Positions 28,636-38,209 of a stretch of 62,390 bases of DNA are shown piece by piece. A program made the position numbers and the translations under genes. How positions within the stretch are numbered: the stretch's first letter is position 1; each line of letters opens with the position of its first letter. The stretch is from Fidelibacterota bacterium (GTDB lineage: Bacteria > Fidelibacterota > Marinisomatia > SCGC-AAA003-L08 > D37C17): contig PANN01000003.1 in the NCBI GenBank assembly GCA_002707645.1, positions 1 to 62,390 of the forward strand, written 5' to 3'. The notes under the pieces are model-generated. The model did not search any database and had not been told where the DNA came from. It was given only the letters and a program-made list of their open reading frames with translations.

Positions 28636-30314
28636 TTAATCAGACCTTTCTTTTCTAAAAACAAGATAACTTCTTGAACTGATTCTTCAGGTGTCATATA
28701 TTCTGTGTCTATTTTTAAATCTGGATTTTCTGGTGATTCATAGGGATCATTTATACCTGTAAAACCTTTTAATTCACCAGCTATAGCTTTTGCATATAAT
28801 CCTTTGGTATCTCTTTTTGTGCATTCTTCAACTGATGTTGATATATATATTTCAAAATATTTGCCATATCTCTGGATTAAATTTCTATTTTCTAATCTAG
28901 GACTCTCAAAAGGAGCAATGGGTGCACAAATTGCAATTCCTCCATTTTTAGTTATTTCACTTGCAACATATCCAATTCTTTTTACATTAATATTTCTATG
29001 CTCTTTTGAAAAACCGAGTTCACTTGAAAGATGCGTCCTTACAATATCACCGTCTAAAAGAGTTGTTTTACGATCTCCTTTTTCGAGAAGTTTAGATAGA
29101 ACACCGTTTGCAATAGTTGATTTCCCTGATCCAGATAGTCCAGTAAAAAATAATGTAAATCCTTGCTTTGTTTTTTCAGGATATGCTTTTCTTAATTCTT
29201 TAACTACTTCAGGATATGAGAACCAGCTTGGTATATTATCACCATCTTCAAGCTTTTGTCTGAATTCTGTGCCTGATATATTTAGTGAAGTACAACTTTT
29301 TGGAACCTTAGTTATTTCATAATATTTATTTTTTTCTTTAACAAACACCATCATTTTAAATGGGACCATCTTAATTCCAATTTCTTCTTCATGCTTTATT
29401 AATAATTCTTGAGCATCATAAGCCCCATAATAAGGATTTCCATTTTTATCATTTCCTGGGCCAGCATGATCTCTCCCAATAATTAAATGAGTACATCCAT
29501 AGTTTTTGCGAATTATCGCGTGCCATAAAGCTTCTCTTGGACCCGCCATTCTCATAGCAAGAGGTAGAAGACTAAGGGCTGTCGTTCCTTTAGGAAAGTG
29601 ATTTAAAATTTCTTGATAGCATCTTACTCTAGTGTAGTGATTAACATCACCTTCTTTTGTTTGCCCTACTACAGGATGTATTAAAAGATTAGCATCATTT
29701 TCAATCGCTGCTTTAAATGCTATCTCTTTATGAGCTCGGTGCATTGGGTTCCTAGTTTGAAATGCAACAATTTTTTTCCATCCCATTTTATCGAATTGAT
29801 GCCTTAATTCTGTTGGTGTATGTCTTAGTAGTTGGAAATCATAATGATGGGGGAAAACAGCATTTTCAATTGGACCACTAATGTAGTAATCATTAGTTTT
29901 ATTGAATAATTGTTTAACACCAGGATGATTAAGATCATTTGTTCCGTAAATTAACTTAGCTTCTTCATTTTTATTTGGTTTCCATATTTCATTAATTTTT
30001 AATATTGCAATTAAAAAACCTTCTTTATCTCGAAGAGCAATTTTCTTATTTAATTTTATATTGCTTTCAAGATCCTCTTTTTTAACATCAAGTATAATCG
30101 GAATGGGCCAAAGTTTTCCATTCTCTAATCTCATATTCTTGATTACAGATTCATAGTTTGCTTTTGATAAAAAAGATTTCAATGGACTAAACCCGCCGTT
30201 TAGTATGAGTTCTAAATCACACAGTTGTCTTTCTGACAGTACAATATGAGGAAGTTTAACAGCCTCATTTTTAATTGATTCAGATAATTTTTTATAAGTA
30301 ACACTAGAGTTCAT
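28632..30314 (-). CDS. sat-cysC: Bifunctional sulfate adenylyltransferase / adenylylsulfate kinase
   Basis: A 560-residue fusion makes PAPS from sulfate in two steps. The N-terminal PUA-like and ATP sulfurylase domains (1-~380) include QTRNPMHRAH (186-195), the ATP-binding QxRNPxHxxH motif, and GRDHAGPG (280-287). The C-terminal APS kinase domain (~385-560) begins with the Walker A GLSGSGKST (392-400). The kinase continues with LLDGDIVRTHLSSELGFS and NGGIAICAPIAPFE. The gene is translationally coupled to cysQ, which removes the PAP product. No PAPS reductase is in the window, while a PAPS-type sulfotransferase is, so supplying sulfation is plausible; assimilatory use is not excluded. Confidence 0.95.
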   Translation of the reverse strand: MNSSVTYKKLSESIKNEAVKLPHIVLSERQLCDLELILNGGFSPLKSFLSKANYESVIKNMRLENGKLWPIPIILDVKKEDLESNIKLNKKIALRDKEGFLIAILKINEIWKPNKNEEAKLIYGTNDLNHPGVKQLFNKTNDYYISGPIENAVFPHHYDFQLLRHTPTELRHQFDKMGWKKIVAFQTRNPMHRAHKEIAFKAAIENDANLLIHPVVGQTKEGDVNHYTRVRCYQEILNHFPKGTTALSLLPLAMRMAGPREALWHAIIRKNYGCTHLIIGRDHAGPGNDKNGNPYYGAYDAQELLIKHEEEIGIKMVPFKMMVFVKEKNKYYEITKVPKSCTSLNISGTEFRQKLEDGDNIPSWFSYPEVVKELRKAYPEKTKQGFTLFFTGLSGSGKSTIANGVLSKLLEKGDRKTTLLDGDIVRTHLSSELGFSKEHRNINVKRIGYVASEITKNGGIAICAPIAPFESPRLENRNLIQRYGKYFEIYISTSVEECTKRDTKGLYAKAIAGELKGFTGINDPYESPENPDLKIDTEYMTPEESVQEVILFLEKKGLIN

Positions 30315-30418
30315 GATAAGCCCTTTGTTTAATAACGATAATTTATCATAAATAATCTATTATAAATAATAACATATATTAAATTTTACTTTGTAAAAAA
30401 ATGTATTAAATTTTATGT
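30315..30418. promoter_or_regulatory. Divergent intergenic region between sat-cysC and the ROK kinase
   Basis: These 104 bases separate two diverging genes and must hold promoters for both. The sequence is nearly all A+T; I see no palindrome or riboswitch-like element that I can defend, and no convincing -35/-10 pair. Confidence 0.3.
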
Positions 30419-31312
30419 ATGAAATATATTGTTTCAGTAGATATTGGTGGAACAACTTTTAATTCAGGTATTTTTACTGATTCTCTTAATCAAGTTGCAA
30501 TTTCAGAAAAAGATAAAATAAGATTTTATAAATCAAAAAATGAAGTTGTGAATGCTATTGTAAGGCAAGTTAATAATTTAATAGATTCAGTTAATATATC
30601 TAAAACTGATATTTTAGGTCTTGGTGTAGGTGCTCCAGGTCCATTAGATCCTAAGAAAGGAATAATATTAGATACTCCCAATCTGAGAATATTTAAAAAT
30701 TATCACATAACATATGATTTAACAAAAAAGCTCAGGATTGATACTTTTATTGAAAATGATGCAAATTTATTTGCATTAGGTGAGTGGCTTTTAAGTTATA
30801 AGAAGAATGATGTTGTGCTTGGAATTACTCTTGGTACTGGATTAGGTTTTGGTCTAGTTGTTAATGGTCAATCCTTTACAGGTGGAAATGGCATGGCAAT
30901 GGAGTATGGTCTATCTCCATTCAAATGGGGAATGGCAGAAGAAAATGTTTGTATCGAATTTATAAGAAATAGATCAAGAGATCTATTTGGAAGAAGGTTA
31001 AGTCCGGTAAAAATTGAAAAATTATGGTATGATGGAGATGATAAAGCTAAAATTATTTATACAGAATTCGGTGAAAACTTAGGAGTGGTTTTATCGCATG
31101 TTATAAATATGATTGACCCTCAAGTTATTGTTATTGGAGGTGGTCTTTCAAAAGCTTTTAACAGTTTTAAAAAATCTATGTTCAAACAAATAAAAATTTA
31201 TTCTCCTACCTATAATGTTAACCAGATAATAATAGAAAGAAGTAAGTTACGTGAATTATCAACTATGGTTGGTGCTTGCCAAATGGTAAAAGAAATAAAG
31301 GAAAGAACTTAA
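30419..31312 (+). CDS. ROK family sugar kinase (probable glucokinase)
   Basis: A 297-residue ASKHA-fold kinase begins with the ATP phosphate loop VSVDIGGTTFNSGIF. ENDANLFALGEW supplies the catalytic Asp, followed by the second glycine loop GITLGTGLGFGLVVNG. It ends with the adenosine motif VIGGGLSKAF. The usual ROK zinc motif (CxCGxxGCxE) is not seen, and the region after the H/E site is altered (EYGLSPFKWGMAEE), so this is an atypical ROK protein. It is followed immediately by pyk at the next base, supporting a glycolytic role, probably glucose phosphorylation. N-acetylglucosamine or mannose kinase is possible. Confidence 0.82.
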   Translation: MKYIVSVDIGGTTFNSGIFTDSLNQVAISEKDKIRFYKSKNEVVNAIVRQVNNLIDSVNISKTDILGLGVGAPGPLDPKKGIILDTPNLRIFKNYHITYDLTKKLRIDTFIENDANLFALGEWLLSYKKNDVVLGITLGTGLGFGLVVNGQSFTGGNGMAMEYGLSPFKWGMAEENVCIEFIRNRSRDLFGRRLSPVKIEKLWYDGDDKAKIIYTEFGENLGVVLSHVINMIDPQVIVIGGGLSKAFNSFKKSMFKQIKIYSPTYNVNQIIIERSKLRELSTMVGACQMVKEIKERT

Positions 31313-32722
31313 ATGACTAAAAAAACAAAAATTATATCAACAATTGGACCTTCATCTAATCATCCTCAAATAATTTCAAGAATGATAAAAAAAGGTATGA
31401 ATGTAGCTAGATTGAATATGGCACATTTAAAAAATGAAGATGATGTAAAAAATATTATAAATATCATAAGAGAAGAGTCCGTTAAATTAAATAATTATGT
31501 AGGAATATTAATGGATATTTCTGGTCCAAAGATTAGAACAGATTTAAGCTCACTGCAGGAAGATAAAATAAATATTATTAAAGGACATATTTATACCTTA
31601 GGTTTTTCAAAAATGAATGATATTCCTTTAAGTATGGATATAGACTTTAAAAGCAATCGTAATCCAATAAATTCTTTTGTTAAAATTGATGATGGTAAAA
31701 TAAATTTTAAAATTATTTCTATCTCTAATAATATTATTAAAGTTAAGGCCACTTCTGATTGCATCATTAATCCTGATAAAGGAGTTAATTTTCCTGGTGT
31801 TGAATTGAAAATACCTTCTCTAACAAAAAAAGATATAAAAGATATAAGCTTAGGAATTAAGTATGGAATTGATTGGTTTGCATTATCTTTCGTTAGATCT
31901 CCAAGAGATATACAAGATTTTAATGAAATTAATAAAGGTAAAAATCGAATACCAGTTATAGCAAAAATTGAAAAGCCTGAAGCAATAGATAACTTAGAGA
32001 AAATTATAAAAATATTTGATGGTATACTTATTGCAAGGGGTGATCTTGGTGTAGAATTACCTATATACAAATTACCAATTTTACAAAAAAATATTATTAC
32101 TAAATGCAAAGAACTAAATAAGCCTGTTATTGTAGCGACTCAGATTTTAGAATCTATGATTTCGAGTTCCTTGCCAACTCGTGCTGAGGTTAATGATGTA
32201 GCAAATTCTGTTTATGAAAATGTTGATGCTGTAATGTTATCAGGTGAAACAGCAGTAGGAAACTTCCCCGTTGAAACAGTAAAAATGATGAATGATATTA
32301 TAGTAAATGTTGAAAATGAAAATTTAAAATTTGATAAAATTGATTTTAATTATAAACAAGATTCTAAGTATGCAATAGGAAAAGCTGTTAATACAGTATC
32401 AAAAAATTTAAAAGTAGATGCAATTGTTGTTATGACTGAATCAGGATCTACTGCGAAAATAGTATCTTTCTTTAGACCTAAAATTAATATTTATGCTCTA
32501 TCACCGCATTTAAATGTTTGCAATAGATTATCTTTGTTATGGGGAGTAATTCCAATAAAATCTCAAGAATATTTATCAACTGACGAGATGCTTATTAATG
32601 CGGAGCAAATTTTATTGGATAATAAGTTTATTAAAAGTGGACAAACTTTTGTTATGACAGCTGGAGTTCCAGTTGGTATATCTGGTTCAACAAATATGTT
32701 TAGGATTCAAGAAGTGGACTAA
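31313..32722 (+). CDS. pyk: Pyruvate kinase
   Basis: A 469-residue enzyme transfers phosphate from phosphoenolpyruvate to ADP. The N-terminus KTKIISTIGPSS and MNVARLNMAH are diagnostic. The active-site block IPVIAKIEKPEAIDN contains the catalytic Lys, followed by ILIARGDLGVELP and the nucleotide-binding VATQILESMI stretch. The C-terminal alpha/beta domain is present (VMTESGSTAKIVSFFRP). Length is normal. It directly follows the ROK kinase gene, forming a small glycolytic operon, and converges on ilvE with 5 nt between them. Confidence 0.95.
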   Translation: MTKKTKIISTIGPSSNHPQIISRMIKKGMNVARLNMAHLKNEDDVKNIINIIREESVKLNNYVGILMDISGPKIRTDLSSLQEDKINIIKGHIYTLGFSKMNDIPLSMDIDFKSNRNPINSFVKIDDGKINFKIISISNNIIKVKATSDCIINPDKGVNFPGVELKIPSLTKKDIKDISLGIKYGIDWFALSFVRSPRDIQDFNEINKGKNRIPVIAKIEKPEAIDNLEKIIKIFDGILIARGDLGVELPIYKLPILQKNIITKCKELNKPVIVATQILESMISSSLPTRAEVNDVANSVYENVDAVMLSGETAVGNFPVETVKMMNDIIVNVENENLKFDKIDFNYKQDSKYAIGKAVNTVSKNLKVDAIVVMTESGSTAKIVSFFRPKINIYALSPHLNVCNRLSLLWGVIPIKSQEYLSTDEMLINAEQILLDNKFIKSGQTFVMTAGVPVGISGSTNMFRIQEVD

Positions 32723-32727
32723 TTGAA

Positions 32728-33648
32728 TTAGTTAATAAATGTTAACCATTTATGATATTTTTCATCTTTTCCTCTAACAATATTGTAATACTTTTCTTGT
32801 AGTTTAAGAGTAATTTCACCAGATTTTCCGCTACCAACTTTATGGTCGTCAATTTGTTTAATAGGCGTAACTTCTGAAGCACTCCCACAATAAAAAATTT
32901 CGTCTGCTGAGAATAAGTCATCTTGGGATAAAGTTTTTATTTTATAAGTATATCCTAATTCTTGTATTAATTCAAACAGAGTCGATCTAGTTATACCAAG
33001 TAATATATTTGATGATTGATCATTAGTATAAAATATATTGTCTTTAATTAAGAAAATATTTTGACCAGAGCCTTCAGCTATTGAATTGTCTTCATTTAGA
33101 AGTAGAGCTTCATCAAAACCTCTTGATTTTGCATCTTGAACAGCAAGCATTGAGTTTAAATATGGACCAGATGCTTTTGTGCTTGATGGAAAAGCATTTG
33201 ATTTATATTTCTTCCATGGACTTATTGTAATCTTAGCACCTTGTTTAAGAGCTTCTTTGCTTACATAAGCACCCCAATTTAATGTTGCAATTGCGACTTC
33301 AACGGGGCAATTTTTTGGATGAACTCCTAATGTATCAAACCCATAATAGGCAATTGGTCTCAAATAACAATTTTTAACTTCATTTTCTCTAATTAAATCT
33401 TTGGTTGCATTGCACAATGTCTTAACATCAAATGGAATTTCTATTTTAAAAGCTCTTGCTGACTTGTGAAGTCTATTCATATGTTCTTCTAATTTGAATA
33501 CAGCAGGCCCTTTATTAGTATCATAGCATTTTACTCCTTCAAAAACAGCACTACCATAGTGAATACAATGAGATAGGACATGAATTTTAGCATCTTCAAA
33601 TTTGGTTATCTTACCATTAAACCATATATATCGTGAATAGTTTGACAT
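32728..33648 (-). CDS. ilvE: Branched-chain amino acid aminotransferase
   Basis: A 306-residue class IV PLP transaminase carries out the last step of Leu, Ile and Val synthesis, or the first of their degradation. Visible signatures are IWFNGKITKFEDAKIHVLSH, HYGSAVFEGVKCY and the cofactor lysine in SSTKASGPYLNSMLA. The class IV block NEDNSIAEGSGQNIF follows, then ITRSTLFELIQELG. Length and motif order match bacterial IlvE rather than D-amino-acid aminotransferase or PabC. It stands alone on the minus strand, diverging from the aldolase gene. Confidence 0.93.
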   Translation of the reverse strand: MSNYSRYIWFNGKITKFEDAKIHVLSHCIHYGSAVFEGVKCYDTNKGPAVFKLEEHMNRLHKSARAFKIEIPFDVKTLCNATKDLIRENEVKNCYLRPIAYYGFDTLGVHPKNCPVEVAIATLNWGAYVSKEALKQGAKITISPWKKYKSNAFPSSTKASGPYLNSMLAVQDAKSRGFDEALLLNEDNSIAEGSGQNIFLIKDNIFYTNDQSSNILLGITRSTLFELIQELGYTYKIKTLSQDDLFSADEIFYCGSASEVTPIKQIDDHKVGSGKSGEITLKLQEKYYNIVRGKDEKYHKWLTFIN

Positions 33649-33760
33649 TTAAGTTTTTTAATTTAATTTATAAATTTTAAATAAAAAAATGTTATATAAA
33701 AGAGGTATTATATTTTTAAATTTATAGTATTAGTTTTAAACATATTTTTAGGAGTCAAAG
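33649..33760. promoter_or_regulatory. Divergent intergenic region between ilvE and the aldolase gene
   Basis: These 112 A+T-rich bases lie between two diverging genes. A GGAG-type ribosome site (AGGAG at 33750-33754) precedes the aldolase ATG at 33761. Promoter elements for both directions are expected, but I cannot name specific boxes with confidence. Confidence 0.35.
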
Positions 33761-34768
33761 ATGAGAGATGAAAAACAATTAAAAGCAATTGCAAGTAAAA
33801 TGGTTTTAAAGGGCAAAGGTATACTAGCTGCTGATGAGAGTACTCCAACTTGTACAAAAAGATTTGACTCAATATCTGTTGAATCAACTTTTGAAAATAG
33901 AAATAAATATCGAAATATGTTATTTACTTCCAGTAATATCGAAAAATATATTAGTGGTGTAATATTATTTGATGAAACATTTAAACAATCCACAACTTGT
34001 AAAAATAAAATTCCTTTTGTTGAATATTTAAATTCAAGGGGTATAATTCCTGGTATTAAAGTTGATGGAGGAACACAGGATTTAGCTGGTTTTCCTGATG
34101 AAAAAATTACAGATGGTTTAGACGGTTTGAAAAAGAGATTAGAAGAATATTATAATATGGGGGCAAGATTTGCTAAATGGAGAGCTGTAATTACTATTGG
34201 TGATGATATTCCTTCTGATGCATGTATCTATTCTAATGCCCATGGATTAGCTAGATATGCAGCTTTATGTCAAAATGCAAATATTGTTCCAATTGTCGAA
34301 CCTGAAGTGTTGATGAATGGTTCTCATACTATTGAAACTTGCTATGAGATTAGTAAGAGAACTTTAAATGTAGTTTTTGAACAACTAATATTAAATCGTG
34401 TTATGCTTGAAGGAATTGTTTTAAAACCCAATATGATTATATCAGGACTAGATTGCGATAATCAAGCAGATATTGATAAAGTTGCTGATATGACTTACAG
34501 ATGTTTGAAAGAGAATGTTCCTTCAGAAGTAGCTGGGATAGCTTTCTTGTCTGGAGGACAAAGTAGTGATTTAGCTACAGCTCACTTACAAAAAATGAAT
34601 GAAAAATATCAAGATGAAATGCCATGGAATTTAACATTTTCTTATGGGAGAGCGCTACAACATGATGCTTTAAATTCTTGGAAAGGAAGCAATGTGTCAG
34701 GTGGACAAGAAGCCTTTTTATTAAGAGCTAATGCAAATAGTTTAGCAACAAAAGGGATTGCTGTTTAA
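33761..34768 (+). CDS. Class I fructose-bisphosphate aldolase
   Basis: A 335-residue Schiff-base aldolase cleaves fructose-1,6-bisphosphate in glycolysis and runs in reverse in gluconeogenesis. It resembles the animal/plant-type class I enzyme. GKGILAADESTPTCTKRF lies near the N-terminus and FAKWRAV contains one active-site Lys. The Schiff-base lysine is Lys222 in GIVLKPNMIISG, and the phosphate-binding GIAFLSGGQSSDLA follows. It is slightly shorter at the C-terminus than the eukaryotic enzyme and lacks the terminal Tyr. It precedes thrB by 3 nt, so an amino-acid/carbon operon is likely. Confidence 0.93.
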   Translation: MRDEKQLKAIASKMVLKGKGILAADESTPTCTKRFDSISVESTFENRNKYRNMLFTSSNIEKYISGVILFDETFKQSTTCKNKIPFVEYLNSRGIIPGIKVDGGTQDLAGFPDEKITDGLDGLKKRLEEYYNMGARFAKWRAVITIGDDIPSDACIYSNAHGLARYAALCQNANIVPIVEPEVLMNGSHTIETCYEISKRTLNVVFEQLILNRVMLEGIVLKPNMIISGLDCDNQADIDKVADMTYRCLKENVPSEVAGIAFLSGGQSSDLATAHLQKMNEKYQDEMPWNLTFSYGRALQHDALNSWKGSNVSGGQEAFLLRANANSLATKGIAV

Positions 34769-34771
34769 AAA

Positions 34772-35695
34772 ATGAATTCAATAAAGCTTCATGCACCTGC
34801 TACGATTGCAAATGTTTCATGTGGTTTTGATATACTAGGGTTTTGTTTAGATAAGCCCTATGATGAAATCGAAATAAAAAAAATATCTGATCAAAAAGTT
34901 GTCATTAATTCAATTAAATCTGAATTTTCAAATATACCTCTATTTGCAAATCAAAATACTGGGGGAATACCTGCTTTAAAAATTATTAAAGATTACAAAT
35001 TAGATTTTGGTTTTGAAATAAATATAAAAAAAGGAATCCCATTGTGTGGTGGTTTAGGTTCAAGTGCTGCTACTGCAGCTGGGGTTGCATTTGGTATTAA
35101 TAAATTATTAAATAATAAATTATCCAATGAAGAGGTAGTTAAGTATGCGTTAGAAGGTGAAAAAATTTCATCAAAAACACCTCATGCAGATAATATTGGT
35201 CCCTGTATTAATGGAGGGTTGGTTATAATCAAAAGTACAAACCCTTTAGAATTAATAAACATAAAAACAGGAGAATACTTTTTTTCAGTCTTACACCCCA
35301 ATGTAAAAATAAGCACTAAAATGGCACGAGAATTATTACCTAAAAATATTAAACTTGAAAATGCTGTCAAACAATGGGGTAATATTGCTTCTTTAGTATA
35401 TGGTTTTAGTGAAAATAATATTGATTTAATTAAATCTTCAATGAATGATTATATTGTAGAGCCTGTAAGGTCTAAATTAATTCCGTATTATGATGAAATT
35501 AAAGAAACAGCATTAAATCATGGTGCTATTGGATGTTCCATATCTGGTTCTGGACCATCAATTTTTGCAATTACTAATTCTTATGAAGATTCAAAAAAGA
35601 TTCTATCAAAAATGAAAAATATTTTAGAAAAAAAATCAATTAATTTTCATGGTTATTGTTCTAAAATAAATAATAAAGGCATTGAAGTTTTATAG
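34772..35695 (+). CDS. thrB: Homoserine kinase
   Basis: A 307-residue GHMP kinase phosphorylates homoserine in threonine biosynthesis. ATIANVSCGFDILGFCLDKP is the family N-terminus. The ATP-binding glycine/serine loop is IPLCGGLGSSAATAAG, and the third GHMP motif is AIGCSISGSGPSIFAI. Length is normal. The gene overlaps thrC by 14 nt, so the two successive enzymes are translationally coupled. Confidence 0.95.
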   Translation: MNSIKLHAPATIANVSCGFDILGFCLDKPYDEIEIKKISDQKVVINSIKSEFSNIPLFANQNTGGIPALKIIKDYKLDFGFEINIKKGIPLCGGLGSSAATAAGVAFGINKLLNNKLSNEEVVKYALEGEKISSKTPHADNIGPCINGGLVIIKSTNPLELINIKTGEYFFSVLHPNVKISTKMARELLPKNIKLENAVKQWGNIASLVYGFSENNIDLIKSSMNDYIVEPVRSKLIPYYDEIKETALNHGAIGCSISGSGPSIFAITNSYEDSKKILSKMKNILEKKSINFHGYCSKINNKGIEVL

Positions 35696-36977
35696 TACAA
35701 ATAATAAAACTAATAAAGTTTCATTTAAAGAAGCTTTAATGCAAGGCCTCCCTTTAGATAATGGGCTTTATATGCCAGTGTCTATTCCAGATCAATCAAA
35801 ATTAGTTAAAGGCATATCAACATTAAATATAAAAGATATTTCTTATGTAATTGCTAAAAGTTTTTTAGACGAAGAATTTAAAAATTCTGATATTGAAGAA
35901 ATTATAGATTATTCAATTACATTTGATTCTCCACTTGTAAATATATATGGTAATATCCACATTTTAGAATTATTTCATGGTCCAACATTAGCATTTAAAG
36001 ATTTTGGTGCAAGATTCATGGCTAGAACGATGGAAAAAGTTGTTTCAAATAATAATAAAGAATTAAATATCCTCGTTGCAACATCAGGTGACACTGGTAG
36101 TGCAGTTGCAAATGGTTTCTATAATGTAGAAGGGATAAATGTAATTATACTATATCCAAGTAAGAAGGTTAGTAAAATTCAAGAAAAACAGTTGACTACA
36201 CTTGGGAAAAATATTCATGCTTTAGAGGTTGATGGTAGTTTTGATCAATGTCAATCATTGGTAAAAAAAGCATTTCTTGATTTGCAACTAACTAAAAAAA
36301 TTAATTTATCATCGGCAAACTCTATAAATATTGGTAGATTGATACCTCAATCTTTTTATTATTTTAATGCATTTTCAAAATTGAAAGATAAAAATGATGT
36401 AATAATATCAGTGCCAAGTGGAAATTTTGGTAATATCACAGCAGGTTTATTATCAAAGATGATGGGTTTGCCTATTAAAAAGTTTATTGCTTCAACAAAT
36501 GCAAACAAGGCTGTCCCAGATTTTATAAAGAATGGGTTTTATAAACCATGCCAAACAATTCAAACCATTTCAAATGCTATGGATGTTGGGAATCCAAGCA
36601 ATATAAAAAGAATAATTAATCTTTATGATAAAATAGATTTGTTGAAGGAAGATATGTTAAGTTGGAGCTTTAGTGATAATGATACAATAAATACTATCAA
36701 AATGATTTTAAAAAAATATAAATATCTTTTAGAACCACATGGGGCTGTAGGACTACTTGGTTTAGAAAATTATACTAAAAATTTAAGTAAGCATTCTGGT
36801 ATTTTTTTAGGAACTGCTCATCCAAGTAAGTTCTTAGATGTTATTGAGCCAGAAATAAATCAAAAAGTAGAAATGCCAGAAAGATTGAAAAATATATTAG
36901 ATAAAGAAAAACAATCAATAAAAATGAAAAATAATTATACAGAATTTTCTAATTATTTATTAGAAAATTTTATCTAA
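35682..36977 (+). CDS. thrC: Threonine synthase
   Basis: A 431-residue PLP enzyme converts O-phosphohomoserine to threonine. The cofactor lysine is Lys106 in PTLAFKDFGARFM, followed by ILVATSGDTGSAVANGF and the phosphate-binding SVPSGNFGNITAG loop. The pattern and the length of about 430 fit the E. coli/yeast-type enzyme. The start codon is TTG within the end of thrB. Confidence 0.95.
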   Translation: MKFYSTNNKTNKVSFKEALMQGLPLDNGLYMPVSIPDQSKLVKGISTLNIKDISYVIAKSFLDEEFKNSDIEEIIDYSITFDSPLVNIYGNIHILELFHGPTLAFKDFGARFMARTMEKVVSNNNKELNILVATSGDTGSAVANGFYNVEGINVIILYPSKKVSKIQEKQLTTLGKNIHALEVDGSFDQCQSLVKKAFLDLQLTKKINLSSANSINIGRLIPQSFYYFNAFSKLKDKNDVIISVPSGNFGNITAGLLSKMMGLPIKKFIASTNANKAVPDFIKNGFYKPCQTIQTISNAMDVGNPSNIKRIINLYDKIDLLKEDMLSWSFSDNDTINTIKMILKKYKYLLEPHGAVGLLGLENYTKNLSKHSGIFLGTAHPSKFLDVIEPEINQKVEMPERLKNILDKEKQSIKMKNNYTEFSNYLLENFI

Positions 36978-37023
36978 ATTTAGTAGGTATAAATATTTTG
37001 TTTTTTTAATAAAGGAGAAATAA

Positions 37024-38166
37024 TTGAAATTAGATACTAAAGTTGTAAGAGCATCAACAAAACCTGATAAAACTACCGGAGCAGTTGTCCCTCCGATTTA
37101 TCAAACAGCTACCTATGTACTAGAAGAAGTTGGTGTCGATAAAGGTTTTGATTATACAAGGGCTGCGAATCCATCTAGACAATTACTTGAAGAGCATCTA
37201 GCTGAAATTGAAGGTGCTAATTATGGAATTTGTTTCTCAAGCGGTATGGCAGCTGTAGATAGTGTTTTGAAAATGTTAAAATCCGGAGATCATGTGATAT
37301 GTTCAGATGATGTTTATGGAGGAGTATCTAGACATTTTAATAATATTTTAGTACACTACGGTATAGAATTTACGTATGTAAATACATCAAATCCAGATGA
37401 GGTGACATCAGCATTAAAGAAAAATACCAAATTATTGTGGGTTGAAACACCAACAAATCCATTATTAAAAATAACTGATTTAAATGCTATGAATAAAATT
37501 GCTAAATCAAATAATTTATTATTTGGAGTTGATGCAACATTTTCTACACCAATTTTTTTGAGACCTCTAGAGTTTGGAGCAGATATAGTTATGCATAGTA
37601 CAACCAAATATTTAAGTGGTCATAATCAAATTATTGGTGGTTCAATACATACAAATGATAAGGATATTTATGATAAAATGAAATTTGTTCAAAAAACAAT
37701 TGGAGCTGTTCCTAGTCCATTTGATTGTTTTTTAACAATGCTTGGATTAAGAACTCTTCATCTAAGAATGCAAAGGCACAATGAAAATGCAATTCAAGTT
37801 GCAGATTTCCTAGAAAATCATCCAAAAGTTTCTAGAGTAGCTTATCCAGGGTTGAAGTCAGACCCCGGGCATAGCATTGCAAAAGAGCAAATGTTAGGTT
37901 TCTCTGGAATGATTTCTTTTGAACTTAGTGGAGGAATTCCATCTGGAAAGCATCTAATGAATAACGTAAAATTATGTTTACTAGCTGAAAGTCTTGGAGC
38001 AGTAGAAACAATGATAACACATCCAGCTACAATGACTCATGCAGAAGTACCTGTAGAAGAGCGTCATGCTAGAGGTTTAACTGATGGACTTGTAAGATTA
38101 TCTGTTGGTATTGAAGATGAAACAGATATTATAGAAGATTTAGATCAAGCATTAAAAAATGCATAA
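37024..38166 (+). CDS. metB: Cystathionine gamma-synthase/lyase family PLP enzyme
   Basis: A 380-residue Cys/Met-metabolism enzyme begins with TTG, preceded by AAAGGAG with suitable spacing (37013-37019). Motifs include TRAANPSRQLLEEHLAEIEG, FSSGMAAVDSVL, VETPTNPLLKI and the cofactor Lys195 in HSTTKYLSGHNQIIGG. The family covers cystathionine gamma-synthase, gamma-lyase and O-acetylhomoserine sulfhydrylase, which cannot be separated reliably by eye. The length of 380 and the threonine-pathway neighbours favour a role in methionine or cysteine interconversion. Confidence 0.82.
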   Translation: MKLDTKVVRASTKPDKTTGAVVPPIYQTATYVLEEVGVDKGFDYTRAANPSRQLLEEHLAEIEGANYGICFSSGMAAVDSVLKMLKSGDHVICSDDVYGGVSRHFNNILVHYGIEFTYVNTSNPDEVTSALKKNTKLLWVETPTNPLLKITDLNAMNKIAKSNNLLFGVDATFSTPIFLRPLEFGADIVMHSTTKYLSGHNQIIGGSIHTNDKDIYDKMKFVQKTIGAVPSPFDCFLTMLGLRTLHLRMQRHNENAIQVADFLENHPKVSRVAYPGLKSDPGHSIAKEQMLGFSGMISFELSGGIPSGKHLMNNVKLCLLAESLGAVETMITHPATMTHAEVPVEERHARGLTDGLVRLSVGIEDETDIIEDLDQALKNA

Positions 38167-38209
38167 AAATTAATGGAATTATAATGTATAAAATTAATAA
38201 TCAAGCTGT

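Noticed and set aside
28804-29322. A 172-codon plus-strand open frame antisense to sat-cysC
   Set aside because: It mirrors a strongly conserved enzyme on the other strand and has no recognisable protein features; the AT-rich code makes such antisense frames common.
32719-32731. Palindrome CTAATTGAATTAG between convergent pyk and ilvE, possible terminator
   Set aside because: The stem has no G-C core beyond one pair and no T tract; it is expected by chance in such A+T-rich sequence.
30395-33692. Recurring AAAAAAATGT upstream of the ROK kinase (30395) and aldolase (33683), also at 27841
   Set aside because: The third copy is not upstream of a gene in that orientation, and poly-A followed by TGT is frequent here, so a shared regulatory motif is not supported.
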